A stretch of 64,000 bases of DNA from Paracoccaceae bacterium (GTDB lineage Bacteria > Pseudomonadota > Alphaproteobacteria > Rhodobacterales > Rhodobacteraceae). The notes beneath the pieces are model-generated. The model did not search any database and was not told the DNA's origin. It saw only the letters and a list, made by a program, of their open reading frames with translations. A program made the translations under genes and the position numbers. The DNA lies in the NCBI GenBank assembly GCA_026710155.1, contig JAPORQ010000026.1, positions 42,155 to 106,154 of the forward strand. Reading direction: 5' to 3'. Below, in pieces: positions 25,788-34,513 of this stretch; positions within the stretch are counted from its first letter, which is position 1, and each line of letters starts with the position of its first letter.

Positions 25788-26528
25788 TTAGACTTGATCA
25801 TCATTTAAGTAATCCTTGACCTGATTCCAGGCATATGTCAGATGCTCCCGCAAACACTCCTCAGCAGCGTCTGGGTCCCTCATCAGTATTGCCTCATACA
25901 TCTTACGATGCGCTTCAAAATTGATTTGATTTTTTTCCTTTTGGGACGGCATCATAGACCATCGAGGGGACAACCATGCTATGTAGGACTTATGAATAGC
26001 AGGCAATACTGGATTCTGGGGGATTTGATAAAGTATGGAATGGAATGCCATATCCGTTTGGTAGAATACTTCACTATCCCCAATTGCTTCCTTGTTGGTT
26101 GCCAGGGCTTTCTTCAAGGCAAGGATATCTTCCTTTGCAGCATCTGTCGAGGCTCGACGCACAAGAATTGATTCAACCAATACTCTTGTATCATAAAGGT
26201 ATTTAATACTTCCAGGCTCAACCAAAATACGCGAAACAACATCATTGATCGTGTCAAAGGCAGCATCAAAGCCGGATTTACGTACAATTGGACGATATCG
26301 GTGTCGAGCCTCTACCAAACCCTTGTTTGCCAACGCAAGTATGGCTTCCCTGACAACAGTACGACTTACTCCAAGAGATTCAACAATCTTGCGTTCAGTA
26401 GGTAGAGTTTCTCCCTCCTTCAACTGTCCGGAATTGATTAACTCCACAAAATGGCGAATGAGGTCATCCGCAGCCCGACTGGTATTGCTCTTTTCATCTG
26501 TTGAATCTGAATTGGTTGTATTTTTCAT
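25788..26528 (-). CDS. FadR-subfamily GntR transcriptional regulator
   Basis: The 246-residue protein has an N-terminal GntR winged helix (LKEGETLPTERKIVESLG, VSRTVVREAILALANKGLVE, residues about 35-85). The C-terminal all-helical FCD effector domain (about 105-235) has D..FH motifs (TDMAFHSILYQI) and a final EEHLREHL-like helix (AEECLREHLTYAW). FCD domains bind small carboxylic acids, often with a metal. It is transcribed divergently from the sugar-acid operon starting 100 bases away, so it most likely senses a pathway metabolite and controls that operon and itself. Confidence 0.92.
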   Translation of the reverse strand: MKNTTNSDSTDEKSNTSRAADDLIRHFVELINSGQLKEGETLPTERKIVESLGVSRTVVREAILALANKGLVEARHRYRPIVRKSGFDAAFDTINDVVSRILVEPGSIKYLYDTRVLVESILVRRASTDAAKEDILALKKALATNKEAIGDSEVFYQTDMAFHSILYQIPQNPVLPAIHKSYIAWLSPRWSMMPSQKEKNQINFEAHRKMYEAILMRDPDAAEECLREHLTYAWNQVKDYLNDDQV

Positions 26529-26562
26529 GGATATTTCTAAGACATAATTACAAATTGAGTAG

Positions 26563-26577
26563 TTTGGTCATACTAAA
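26563..26577. promoter_or_regulatory. Predicted operator for the FadR-type regulator
   Basis: The site TTTGGTCATACTAAA contains TGGTCATACTA, an exact match to the FadR-subfamily operator form TNGTNNNACNA. It lies in the 100-base region between the divergent regulator and operon starts, placed to control both. Binding by the adjacent regulator is inferred. Confidence 0.7.
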
Positions 26578-26628
26578 AGACACATTTACTGAATTAATCA
26601 ATGATATCCACCAAATAAATATAGGCAT

Positions 26629-27717
26629 ATGTCAATTCTTAAACAATTCGAAACAAACCTATTCAGAGTCCCGCTTGCCGAAGTGCTGACTGATGCCAAG
26701 CATGGGGATCATACCCATTTTGAATTGATTACGGTCACCTTGCAATTAAAGGATGGAACGAAAGGAACAGGTTATACCTATACCGGTGGTCGGGGTGGAC
26801 AGGCAATAAAAGCACTGCTGGATCATGATCTTAAGCCCTTTCTTTTAGGACAGGATGCCAATGATGTCGAAGCACTCCATGATGGAATGCAGTGGCATCT
26901 TCATTATGTGGGACGAGGTGGAATAGTATCATTTGCAATTTCTGCAGTTGATATTGCCTTGTGGGACATCAGGTGCAAGAAGGCTGGCCAGCCACTTTGG
27001 AAATTGGCTGGTGGCAATTCTGACCGATGCCGGGCCTATGCCGGTGGGATCGATTTGAATTTTTCCCTGTCAAAGCTTCTTGATTCGATCCGGGGGTATA
27101 TTGACAGGGGATTCAATGGAGTCAAAATCAAGGTGGGTCAACAAAATCTCGAAGAGGATGTCAACAGGGTCAGGGCCGTTAGGGAGATGATTGGGCCTGA
27201 TGTAGCCTTGATGGTGGATGCCAATTATGCGTTGTGCGAAAGTGGTGCTCTGGCGGCAGCGGAAGCTTTCAAACCTTATAATATCCTTTGGCTTGAAGAA
27301 CCAATCATACCGGATGATTACATGGGATATGGTCGGCTGGCTAAACATTCCGGAGTTCCTTTGGCGATGGGGGAAAACCTGCACACCATTCATGAATTCG
27401 AGTATGCCTTCAGGGACTCAAGACTTAGCTTTATTCAACCTGATGCATCCAATTGTGGAGGGATAACCGGCTGGTTGAGGGTTGCTGAGCGTGCTCGGCA
27501 GAATGATATACCCGTCTGCAGTCACGGAATGCAGGAATTGCATGTGAGCCTGGTATCGGGCCAATCCAATTCCGGCTGGTTGGAAGTCCATTCATTTCCC
27601 ATTGACCAATATACAATTTGTCCTTTAAGGCTGGAAAATCATCTTGCAGTAGCACCCAATGTTCCTGGTATCGGGGTGACTTTCGATTGGAACAAGCTTC
27701 ACTCCACATTAATTTGA
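26629..27717 (+). CDS. Mandelate racemase/muconate lactonizing enzyme family dehydratase
   Basis: This is a 362-residue enolase-superfamily enzyme. The C-terminal barrel has the KxK base motif in [11 protein letters not shown] (Lys about 164/166), metal ligands in [14 protein letters not shown] and MGENLHT, and the His base region [13 protein letters not shown]. The capping domain has the sequence [14 protein letters not shown], reminiscent of talarate/galactarate dehydratases. Enzymes of this group remove the alpha proton of sugar acids, usually giving a 2-keto-3-deoxy acid. It is the first gene of the operon, 9 bases before the dehydrogenase. The exact substrate is not determined by the sequence. 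Confidence 0.9.
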   Translation: MSILKQFETNLFRVPLAEVLTDAKHGDHTHFELITVTLQLKDGTKGTGYTYTGGRGGQAIKALLDHDLKPFLLGQDANDVEALHDGMQWHLHYVGRGGIVSFAISAVDIALWDIRCKKAGQPLWKLAGGNSDRCRAYAGGIDLNFSLSKLLDSIRGYIDRGFNGVKIKVGQQNLEEDVNRVRAVREMIGPDVALMVDANYALCESGALAAAEAFKPYNILWLEEPIIPDDYMGYGRLAKHSGVPLAMGENLHTIHEFEYAFRDSRLSFIQPDASNCGGITGWLRVAERARQNDIPVCSHGMQELHVSLVSGQSNSGWLEVHSFPIDQYTICPLRLENHLAVAPNVPGIGVTFDWNKLHSTLI

Positions 27718-27726
27718 GTAATCCCC

Positions 27727-28758
27727 ATGAATGAAACATATTCAGCTGCCTTCTATCGAGGCAACCGCACCTTCACCATTGAAAAGCGATCAATGTCCAG
27801 TCCAAAACCAGGAGAGGTATCTATTCGGGTCGATTATTGTGGAATTTGCGGTACAGACATGCATGTATTCCACGGCAATATGGATGAACGGATAGGTTTC
27901 GAGCGGGTGATCGGTCACGAAATGTCCGGTACTGTCGTTGCCGTAGGTAATGATTGCAACAACATGGAACCTGGAAACAAGGTCGTGGTCCGGCCACTTG
28001 ACAACTGTGGCGACTGTCCTGCCTGTCATGCTGGATACAGCCATATTTGCCACAAACTCAAATTCCTGGGACTTGATACCCATGGAGCAATGCAGGAATT
28101 TTGGACGGTACCTGTCCATACGGTACATGTATTGCCAGACAATATTCAAATGGACCGTGCTGCCCTCATAGAACCACTGGCCGTAGCCTGTCATGATGTA
28201 AGATTGTCGGAAATTGACGAGGGAGAAGATGTTCTTGTCATCGGTGGCGGTCCAATTGGGGCATTGGTAGCCCTCATGGCAAGAAATGTTGGTGGCAAGG
28301 TGGTTATTTCCGAAATCAACCCCCATCGTTCAGCCGTTTTGAAAAAACTGGATTTTGACATTGTCAATCCTTCTGAACAGGAACTGGTGACCGAAGTGAA
28401 TAAAAGAACATCAGGAAAAGGTATTGATGTTGTTTTTGAGGTGTCTGGTTCCCAGGCTGGAGTTGATGCCATGACAGCAGTTGCTGCCACTCGGGCACGA
28501 TTGGTATTGGTTGCAATTCATGCCATGAAACCAACAATCGACCTGTTTCAATTTTTCTGGCGGGAGTTGGAATTGATGGGAGTAAGGGTTTATGAGCCAC
28601 AAGATTATGAACAGGCAATTGATATTATTGCCAACGGTAAAGTTGATGTTGATTCGCTGATAACCGATATAAGGTCCTTATCTGAAATCCAGTCGGCATT
28701 TGAAGATCTTGACCGGAACCCCTCAGCAATGAAAACACTGATAAGTATTGGAAATTAA
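27727..28758 (+). CDS. Zinc-dependent medium-chain alcohol/polyol dehydrogenase
   Basis: The 343 residues show the MDR pattern. Catalytic zinc ligands lie in CGICGTDMHVFHG and GHEMSG, the structural zinc in CGDCPACHAGYSHIC (four Cys), and the NAD-binding motif is VLVIGGGPIGALVALMA. It resembles the threonine/sorbitol/galactitol dehydrogenase branch. Within this operon it probably oxidises a hydroxyl of the sugar acid or a derived alditol. It starts 9 bases after the upstream dehydratase and ends 2 bases before the next gene, so the three form one transcriptional unit. Confidence 0.92.
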   Translation: MNETYSAAFYRGNRTFTIEKRSMSSPKPGEVSIRVDYCGICGTDMHVFHGNMDERIGFERVIGHEMSGTVVAVGNDCNNMEPGNKVVVRPLDNCGDCPACHAGYSHICHKLKFLGLDTHGAMQEFWTVPVHTVHVLPDNIQMDRAALIEPLAVACHDVRLSEIDEGEDVLVIGGGPIGALVALMARNVGGKVVISEINPHRSAVLKKLDFDIVNPSEQELVTEVNKRTSGKGIDVVFEVSGSQAGVDAMTAVAATRARLVLVAIHAMKPTIDLFQFFWRELELMGVRVYEPQDYEQAIDIIANGKVDVDSLITDIRSLSEIQSAFEDLDRNPSAMKTLISIGN

Positions 28759-28760
28759 AA

Positions 28761-29531
28761 ATGAAACTATCGTCCCTTTTTGATTTATCCGGCCAAGTTG
28801 CATTGGTTACAGGCTGCCGGCGCGGTATTGGGCGTGGAATGGCTGAGGCATTGGCAAGTGCAGGTGCCGACATAATAGGTGTCAGTGCATCCCTTGAGGA
28901 AACGGGAAGTGATATCGAGAAAGCTGTTGTGGGTCATGGTCAAAAATTCACAGGTTGCCGATGTGATTTTGGACAGCGGGATTCAATTTATGAATTTCTG
29001 GAACAGTTTCATGGTAACAATGAAATTCCCAATATACTGGTAAACAATGCCGGTACCATCAGACGGGAATCGGCGGACCGGCATCCTGATGACTGGTGGG
29101 ATGAGGTTTTGGAGGTCAACCTGACGGCACAATTCATCCTAAGTCGTGAAATCGGAAAGAAAATGGTGGAAAGGGGAAGTGGAAGAATCATTTTTACGGC
29201 CTCCCTGCTGACTTTTCAGGGAGGAATTAACGTACCCGGATATTCAGCTTCCAAGGGTGGTATTGGACAGTTGACCAAGGCTCTTGCCAATGAATGGGCT
29301 GGCAAGGGTATCAATGTCAATGCCATAGCTCCGGGTTATGTTGAAACCGATAATACCAAGGCCCTGCGAAATGATAGCATCCGCTACAAGGCAATATTGG
29401 AACGAATTCCTGCTGGCCGTTGGGGCAAACCCGAAGATTTTGCAGGCCCTGTCGTGTTTCTGGCTTCATCAGCCTCAAATTATGTGAATGGTGAAATATT
29501 AACGGTAGATGGCGGTTGGATGGGTAGATAA
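28761..29531 (+). CDS. kduD: SDR-family dehydrogenase, KduD-like (2-keto-3-deoxygluconate 5-dehydrogenase)
   Basis: The 256 residues form a classical short-chain dehydrogenase: cofactor loop TGCRRGIGRGMA (about 17-28), NNAGTIRR, catalytic Ser in FTASLLTF, and YSASKGG (Tyr/Lys). The stretches NNAGTIRRESADRHPDDWW and RIPAGRWGKPEDFAGPVVFL, with the VDGGW end, are closest to KduD, which interconverts 2,5-diketo-3-deoxygluconate and 2-keto-3-deoxygluconate in uronate catabolism. This fits an aldarate/uronate operon. The KduD assignment rests on remembered family motifs; another sugar-acid SDR remains possible. Confidence 0.8.
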   Translation: MKLSSLFDLSGQVALVTGCRRGIGRGMAEALASAGADIIGVSASLEETGSDIEKAVVGHGQKFTGCRCDFGQRDSIYEFLEQFHGNNEIPNILVNNAGTIRRESADRHPDDWWDEVLEVNLTAQFILSREIGKKMVERGSGRIIFTASLLTFQGGINVPGYSASKGGIGQLTKALANEWAGKGINVNAIAPGYVETDNTKALRNDSIRYKAILERIPAGRWGKPEDFAGPVVFLASSASNYVNGEILTVDGGWMGR

Positions 29532-29651
29532 GTCCTTTTTCACTACTGGATTTTTCAATCACCCAAGGACTTTATCCAAGAAGGAAACCACGGTTTTTTC
29601 AGATTAATTTTTCTACATAAACCTAATTGCACTTTCCTTTGGAATTAATAA

Positions 29652-29666
29652 ATTGGTCGTATAAGC
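29652..29666. promoter_or_regulatory. Possible second GntR operator upstream of dctP
   Basis: The sequence ATTGGTCGTATAAGC, in the 191-base gap before the TRAP solute-binding gene, resembles the site at 26563-26577 (TGGTC-T/A-TA core) but breaks the strict TNGTNNNACNA form (AT for AC). It may be a weaker site of the same regulator, giving the transporter its own control. A chance match cannot be excluded. Confidence 0.35.
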
Positions 29667-29722
29667 ATTATTTTCGCATAAATGCGACAGGTGCCATATT
29701 AATTTTACTACGGAGGAAAAAA

Positions 29723-30745
29723 ATGAATCCCACACAAATCTTGGGTGTAATTGCATCGGTATTCCTGATGATTGCAGGTTCGGTCATGTCGTCATCTGCA
29801 CAAACTTTTTTGAGAATTCAAACGCACTTTTCGCCTGAAACACTTTCGGGGCAAATGGCGGCGGAATTCATCGAAGACATCAAGGCCATGTCCAATGGTG
29901 AAATTGAAGTCGAAATGTTTTATGCAGGCGCTGTTGTAAAATCGGCTGAAACCTTTGATGCTGCGGCAACAGGTATTCTTGACTGCGACATGACGGGTGG
30001 TGCCTATCAGACAGGCAAGAATCCGGCATTCCAGTTTGCTGGTGACCTTGCCGGTGGCTATACCAATCCTTACCAACAGATGGCATGGCTGCTCCATGGG
30101 GGGGGGTATGACAAGGTAAATGACCTCTACAATGATCACAACATGGAATTCATCGGTTGGTGGATACCCGGTCCGGAATCACTCTCTTCCACCAAACCGA
30201 TTCGCGGTGTCGAAGATTTCAAGGATTGGAAGTTTCGTTCACCACCGGGCATGATGACACTGGTTTTCAAAAACCTTGGTGCCTCGCCGATCGTCATGGA
30301 CTTCAATGAAATCTTCACTGCCCTTGAAACCGGTATTATTGATGGAGCAGATGCTGCCAACCTGACAAACAACGTGGGACTGGGTCTCTACGATATAGTC
30401 GAACACACCAACTATCCCGGGTTCCACTCAATGCCAGCTGACCATCTCGCCTGTCGAAAGGATGTTTGGGATGCAATGCCGGCCCATCATCAGGCCATTC
30501 TTAAGGTTGCCATGCAGGCATTGGCTCTTCGCAACGCAACTGCCAACGAAGTCAATAACGCCAGAACGGCCAAGGAGCTTCGTGCCAAGGGCATCAACCT
30601 CTATGAATGGTCAGAGGAAGAGCTCAACAAGTACAGGGCAGCCGTTAAATCGGGTTGGACCGAATTTGCTACCACACCTGAAGCAAAGAATCTTCTCAAC
30701 AGTCACATCGAGTTCCTGGTTGACCTCGGCTTGATGCAACAATAG
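29723..30745 (+). CDS. dctP: TRAP transporter solute-binding protein DctP
   Basis: This is the periplasmic substrate-binding component of a TRAP transporter. The start is the ATG with GGAGG 7-8 bases upstream, giving 340 residues; a longer frame from 29627 lacks a ribosome site. Residues 1-26 are a signal peptide (hydrophobic core ILGVIASVFLMIAG, cleavage near SSA-Q). The mature part has FRSPPGMMTLVFKNLGASP, where the conserved Arg of the TRAP family that pairs with a substrate carboxylate is expected, and FNEIFTALETGIIDGADAAN, a hallmark of DctP proteins. An organic-acid ligand, consistent with the operon, is likely. Confidence 0.93.
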   Translation: MNPTQILGVIASVFLMIAGSVMSSSAQTFLRIQTHFSPETLSGQMAAEFIEDIKAMSNGEIEVEMFYAGAVVKSAETFDAAATGILDCDMTGGAYQTGKNPAFQFAGDLAGGYTNPYQQMAWLLHGGGYDKVNDLYNDHNMEFIGWWIPGPESLSSTKPIRGVEDFKDWKFRSPPGMMTLVFKNLGASPIVMDFNEIFTALETGIIDGADAANLTNNVGLGLYDIVEHTNYPGFHSMPADHLACRKDVWDAMPAHHQAILKVAMQALALRNATANEVNNARTAKELRAKGINLYEWSEEELNKYRAAVKSGWTEFATTPEAKNLLNSHIEFLVDLGLMQQ

Positions 30746-30748
30746 TAG

Positions 30749-30803
30749 CAAAAGCAATTTGACTTGCTTTTGATGGCGGCAGAATCATTTTGTTTCTGCC
30801 GCC
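30749..30803 (+). terminator. Double hairpin after dctP (attenuating terminator)
   Basis: Two consecutive stems follow the dctP stop. The first is CAAAAGCAA/TTGCTTTTG (9 bp, 6-base loop); the second is GGCGGCAGAA/TTCTGCCGCC (10 bp, 9-base loop), followed by TTGATTTT. The second is a strong stem with only a modest T-run. Since dctQM and other operon genes lie downstream, partial termination or 3'-end protection that raises DctP over the membrane subunits is a reasonable reading. Confidence 0.7.
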
Positions 30804-30837
30804 TTGATTTTCCAGGGCTTCCCATGGGTTTTGGCTG

Positions 30838-32004
30838 ATGCAAATTACAAGGATAACCAGCCATGTTCTCCAGTATGATCTTCCTGAAAAATTAGGATAC
30901 TCACAGCAATATTATTCCAGACGAACTGCCCATCTGGTCCGGATTGATACGGATGAAGGCATTGTCGGTTGGGGTGAATGCTTTGGCCCTGGAACCATAG
31001 CAATCGCCAACAAGGGTATTGTTGAAGGTGTCATTCAACCTCTTGTATTGGGTCAAGATCCACTTGATCGAGATGTGATATGGCACAAGTGTTACAACCT
31101 AATGCGTGATCATGCCCAAAAGGGAATGCCCTTGCAGGCCCTGTCGGGAATTGATATTGCATTGTGGGATATCGCCGGCAAGGTTGCCGGACTACCGATT
31201 CACAAATTAATCGGGGGCTCTCATCGAAGCGATGTTTCAGCTTATGGTTATGGCATGATGTTACGCCCTGAACAACCAAGGGAACTTGCATCCCGGTTCA
31301 AGGATGAAGCCAATGCATTGAAGGAGATGGGGTTTACGGCAATAAAAATGAAAGTGGGCATCGGATCAAAAAATGATATTTCCCTTGTCGAAGCTGTTCG
31401 GGATGCAATTGGCAATGATCTTGCCCTCATGGTGGATGCCAATCACTGTTATACAACCAGTGAGGCATTCCAAGTGGGTCATGCACTTGAAGACCTCGAT
31501 GTATACTGGTTCGAGGAGCCGGTTGCACCGGAGGATCTTCGCGGTTATCGGGAATTGAGGAAAGGATTGAAAGTCAATATTGCCGGTGGAGAAGCCGAAT
31601 ACAGCCGTTGGGGCTGGTTGAATTTGCTGGAATCACGTGGACTGGATATAGCCCAGCCAGAAGTTTGTGCCTTGGGTGGGATAACGGAATATCTACGGGT
31701 GCTTGCCTTGTGTCATGCATATTTTACACCGGTGATAAATCATGTATGGGGTTCAGCCGTCGCACTGGCTGCAAATTTGCAACTATTAGCATCCATACCC
31801 CCATTACCAGGTGGGTTGTATCCCTGGCAACCAATGCTGGAATTTGACACAACAGACAACAGGTTCATTGAGGATTTGCCAAAGATACCGTTTGGAATTA
31901 AAGAACAGGTAAAAGAAAATGGTGGGAGAGTAAGAATTCCAACAGAACCGGGTTTGGGGATTGAACCCGATCGGGATTTTATTGAAGAATATGAAATCTC
32001 ATAG
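30838..32004 (+). CDS. Enolase-superfamily enzyme, galactarolactone cycloisomerase-like
   Basis: This second mandelate-racemase-family protein of the operon has 388 residues. The capping domain ends in DEGIVGWGECFGPGT. Barrel motifs are FTAIKMKVGIGS (KxK), LMVDANHCYT, WFEEPVAPEDLRGYR, IAGGEAEYSRWG, and the His region TPVINHVWGSAVALAANLQL, with C-terminal GLGIEPDRDFIEEY. These blocks resemble D-galactarolactone cycloisomerase (Gci) of Agrobacterium, as I recall it, which opens galactaro-lactone to 2-keto-3-deoxy-galactarate. Together with the first dehydratase it suggests a galactarate or related aldarate route. The precise substrate is inferred. Confidence 0.82.
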   Translation: MQITRITSHVLQYDLPEKLGYSQQYYSRRTAHLVRIDTDEGIVGWGECFGPGTIAIANKGIVEGVIQPLVLGQDPLDRDVIWHKCYNLMRDHAQKGMPLQALSGIDIALWDIAGKVAGLPIHKLIGGSHRSDVSAYGYGMMLRPEQPRELASRFKDEANALKEMGFTAIKMKVGIGSKNDISLVEAVRDAIGNDLALMVDANHCYTTSEAFQVGHALEDLDVYWFEEPVAPEDLRGYRELRKGLKVNIAGGEAEYSRWGWLNLLESRGLDIAQPEVCALGGITEYLRVLALCHAYFTPVINHVWGSAVALAANLQLLASIPPLPGGLYPWQPMLEFDTTDNRFIEDLPKIPFGIKEQVKENGGRVRIPTEPGLGIEPDRDFIEEYEIS

Positions 32005-32022
32005 AAGGATTCAGGAGGAAAA

Positions 32023-32871
32023 TTGGAAAAGGTACTTGATATTGTCTGGGATTGGTTGATACCGATTGCCTTTATCGTATGTGTCGGATGGTGTATCTGG
32101 CATACACCGGCCTTTCTTCTGGATTTTATTCCCCCAGAGAATCAAAGCCTGTTCGATCAAATGAGCGAATTGCATTCGCGGAAGGATGTTATCCCTTGGG
32201 CTGGTGGGTTGTTTGGTGGTTACACCGATATATTTGACTGGGTTGCAATCATCATGATTCCGATATTATTCGGATTAGGCATCAGAAACATTAAAGTTGA
32301 GCCCATGGAATATCAGGAATGGAGACAAGTAGATAGGGTGGCTCTTTTTTTTGGACGGGTTACGATGGTGTTGATCATTTCCATGACACTGGTCATGTTG
32401 TATGAGGTCTTTTTAAGATATGCGCTGGAAAGACCCACCCTATGGGCCAATGAATTAACGCTGTGGATTGCCGGTTTTGTCTTCCTTCTTTCAGGACTTT
32501 ATGCCATGCAGCAACGCTGTCATATCCGGATATTCCTGTTATATGACATGGTTCCAAGATGGACCCAACGGACTTTTGATACGATATGGGTGCTATTGAT
32601 AGCCGTTTTCACCTTCTTTTTGATTTACGGCAGTTTCCATCAGGTGTTCGTGATCAAGTTTTACAAGTGGGAAATGTTTGGTACGGCCTTTGATCCTCCA
32701 ATCCCTGCAACCGTTCAGCCGGCCATATTGATTATTATGACACTGATTGCCATTCAGGCCATATTGAATCTGTTATCAGACTGGAACAAGCAAACAGTGG
32801 TGCACACTGCAACTGATGAAATCGACATGGATGAAATTGAAACCATTAAACGCAGTTTGGAAACCAAGTAA
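32023..32871 (+). CDS. dctQ: TRAP transporter small permease DctQ, N-terminally extended
   Basis: This is the membrane subunit that pairs with DctM. It starts at a TTG with AGGAGG 4 bases upstream, the only start with a good ribosome site, giving 282 residues. Typical DctQ proteins have about 160-180 residues and four helices. Here the core (VTMVLIISMTLVMLYEVFLR, RPTLWANELTLWIAGFVFLL) begins near residue 110 and is preceded by about 100 residues with two more hydrophobic helices. Its stop directly abuts the dctM ATG. The extended form is known in some TRAP subfamilies; its role is unclear. Confidence 0.88.
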   Translation: MEKVLDIVWDWLIPIAFIVCVGWCIWHTPAFLLDFIPPENQSLFDQMSELHSRKDVIPWAGGLFGGYTDIFDWVAIIMIPILFGLGIRNIKVEPMEYQEWRQVDRVALFFGRVTMVLIISMTLVMLYEVFLRYALERPTLWANELTLWIAGFVFLLSGLYAMQQRCHIRIFLLYDMVPRWTQRTFDTIWVLLIAVFTFFLIYGSFHQVFVIKFYKWEMFGTAFDPPIPATVQPAILIIMTLIAIQAILNLLSDWNKQTVVHTATDEIDMDEIETIKRSLETK

Positions 32872-34503
32872 ATGGATGTAGGTACAATATCGATCGTTTT
32901 GGTCTTCGGACTAATCACCCTTCTGGCCATTGGCATGCCCCTTGGGTTTGCCTCGGCAGTCCTGGCACTTGCTGTCATGGTAATGAAATTCGAACCAAAC
33001 CTGTTGCTGAACCCTTTCAGCTTTGGTGAAGGATTTTTGACTGGAAGGCCTGGTACGGGACCTCTCTATCTCCTGACCCAGAAAATATTCGACCTTATGA
33101 CGGAGTATGTGCTCATATCAGTGCCGTTATTCATTTTCATGGCCGCTCTGCTGGAGCGGTCAGGCATAGCCAAGGAGATGTATAACTCACTTGACTACTG
33201 GTTATCAAGGGTTCGTGGTGGAATTGCAATTATCACTTCATTGATGGCAGTCATCATGGCAGCCATGTCGGGCATAATCGGCGGTGAGGTTGTACTGCTC
33301 GGCCTTATAGCACTACCCCAGATGCTTCGTCTGGGATACAACCAAAATCTTGCCATTGGCACCATCTGTGCATCGGGAAGCCTAGGTACGATGATTCCAC
33401 CATCCATTGTTCTCATCATCTACGGCCTGATAACCGAAACATCAATCAAGGCCCTGTTTACCGGAGCTTTCATTCCAGGCTTCATGCTGGCTATCTTTAT
33501 TATCATATACATTGTGCTGAGGACACAATTAAATCCCAGCCTGGCACCATTGCCGGAGCCAAGGGAGGGAGATCCTACAAGCATACAAAAACTTGGTTTG
33601 TTCGGTGCCTTCCTGTCACTCCTTCTTATCGGGGTATCCACTCTTCTTTTGTTGCGCGCCTTGTTTTTCACGATCACGGGCCAGAATTCCACCCCTGATG
33701 TTTTGGAAGAGCCAATCTTTCTGGGCATGACTTACCATTTGCCCTATCTTGCCGGTTATCTTGTAGCCGGTCTGGTATTGGCATTTCTTGTCTTTGGCAA
33801 GGAACGTTGTCATGTGGGTTGGACCCATGGCAAGGGCCTGGTACCACCCTTTACGGTGATTGGGGTTGTTTTGGGTTCCATTTACGGAGGTATATCCGGC
33901 ATTACCGAAGCGGCAGGCATGGGTGCCCTGGCAGTATTCCTGATTGCTGCCTTCAGGGGCGAAGCCACGGTTGGCCTGTTATGGGACAGCCTCATGCGGA
34001 CACTACGGTCAACGGGAACAATCATTTGGGTAACCGTCGGGGCGGCCGCACTTGCCGGTGCCTATACCTTGGCCGGTGGTCCCGTCTATATTGCCAATCT
34101 TATTGTTGGCAGTGAAATGCCGACCATGCTGGTCCTGCTGACGATGATGATGATTCTACTGTTCATGGGGGCGTTCATGGATTGGGTTGGTATTGTTCTG
34201 TTGATCATTCCGGTTTTTCTGCCAATCGTCCAGCGCCTGCCCATTGAGGAGATTGGTTTGATCGGTCAACTGGAACCCAAATATGTAGCCGTCTGGTTTG
34301 GTGTCCTGTTCTGCATGAACATGCAGGTGAGTTTCTTGTCACCACCCTTTGGACCGGCTGCTTTCTACCTCAAGTCCGTGGCACCGCCGCACATTTCCCT
34401 GACTGATATTTTCAAGGGATTCCTGCCATTTATCTGTATACAATTGCTGGCCCTTGCCGTTATGCTTATCTGGCCACCAATTGTTGAAATTCTGCTGAAA
34501 TGA
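32872..34503 (+). CDS. dctM: TRAP transporter large permease DctM
   Basis: This is the large membrane subunit that forms the transport path and uses a sodium gradient in characterised members. The 543 residues contain about twelve hydrophobic helices. Family blocks include ITLLAIGMPLGFASAVLALA, ISVPLFIFMAALLERSGIAK, GTICASGSLGTMIPPSIVLI and FLSPPFGPAAFYLKSVAPPH. It is longer than the common 430-residue form because of a central cytoplasmic/hydrophobic insert (about residues 215-320), as in the long DctM subfamily. It begins immediately after dctQ. Confidence 0.94.
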   Translation: MDVGTISIVLVFGLITLLAIGMPLGFASAVLALAVMVMKFEPNLLLNPFSFGEGFLTGRPGTGPLYLLTQKIFDLMTEYVLISVPLFIFMAALLERSGIAKEMYNSLDYWLSRVRGGIAIITSLMAVIMAAMSGIIGGEVVLLGLIALPQMLRLGYNQNLAIGTICASGSLGTMIPPSIVLIIYGLITETSIKALFTGAFIPGFMLAIFIIIYIVLRTQLNPSLAPLPEPREGDPTSIQKLGLFGAFLSLLLIGVSTLLLLRALFFTITGQNSTPDVLEEPIFLGMTYHLPYLAGYLVAGLVLAFLVFGKERCHVGWTHGKGLVPPFTVIGVVLGSIYGGISGITEAAGMGALAVFLIAAFRGEATVGLLWDSLMRTLRSTGTIIWVTVGAAALAGAYTLAGGPVYIANLIVGSEMPTMLVLLTMMMILLFMGAFMDWVGIVLLIIPVFLPIVQRLPIEEIGLIGQLEPKYVAVWFGVLFCMNMQVSFLSPPFGPAAFYLKSVAPPHISLTDIFKGFLPFICIQLLALAVMLIWPPIVEILLK

Positions 34504-34513
34504 GGAATTTGCC

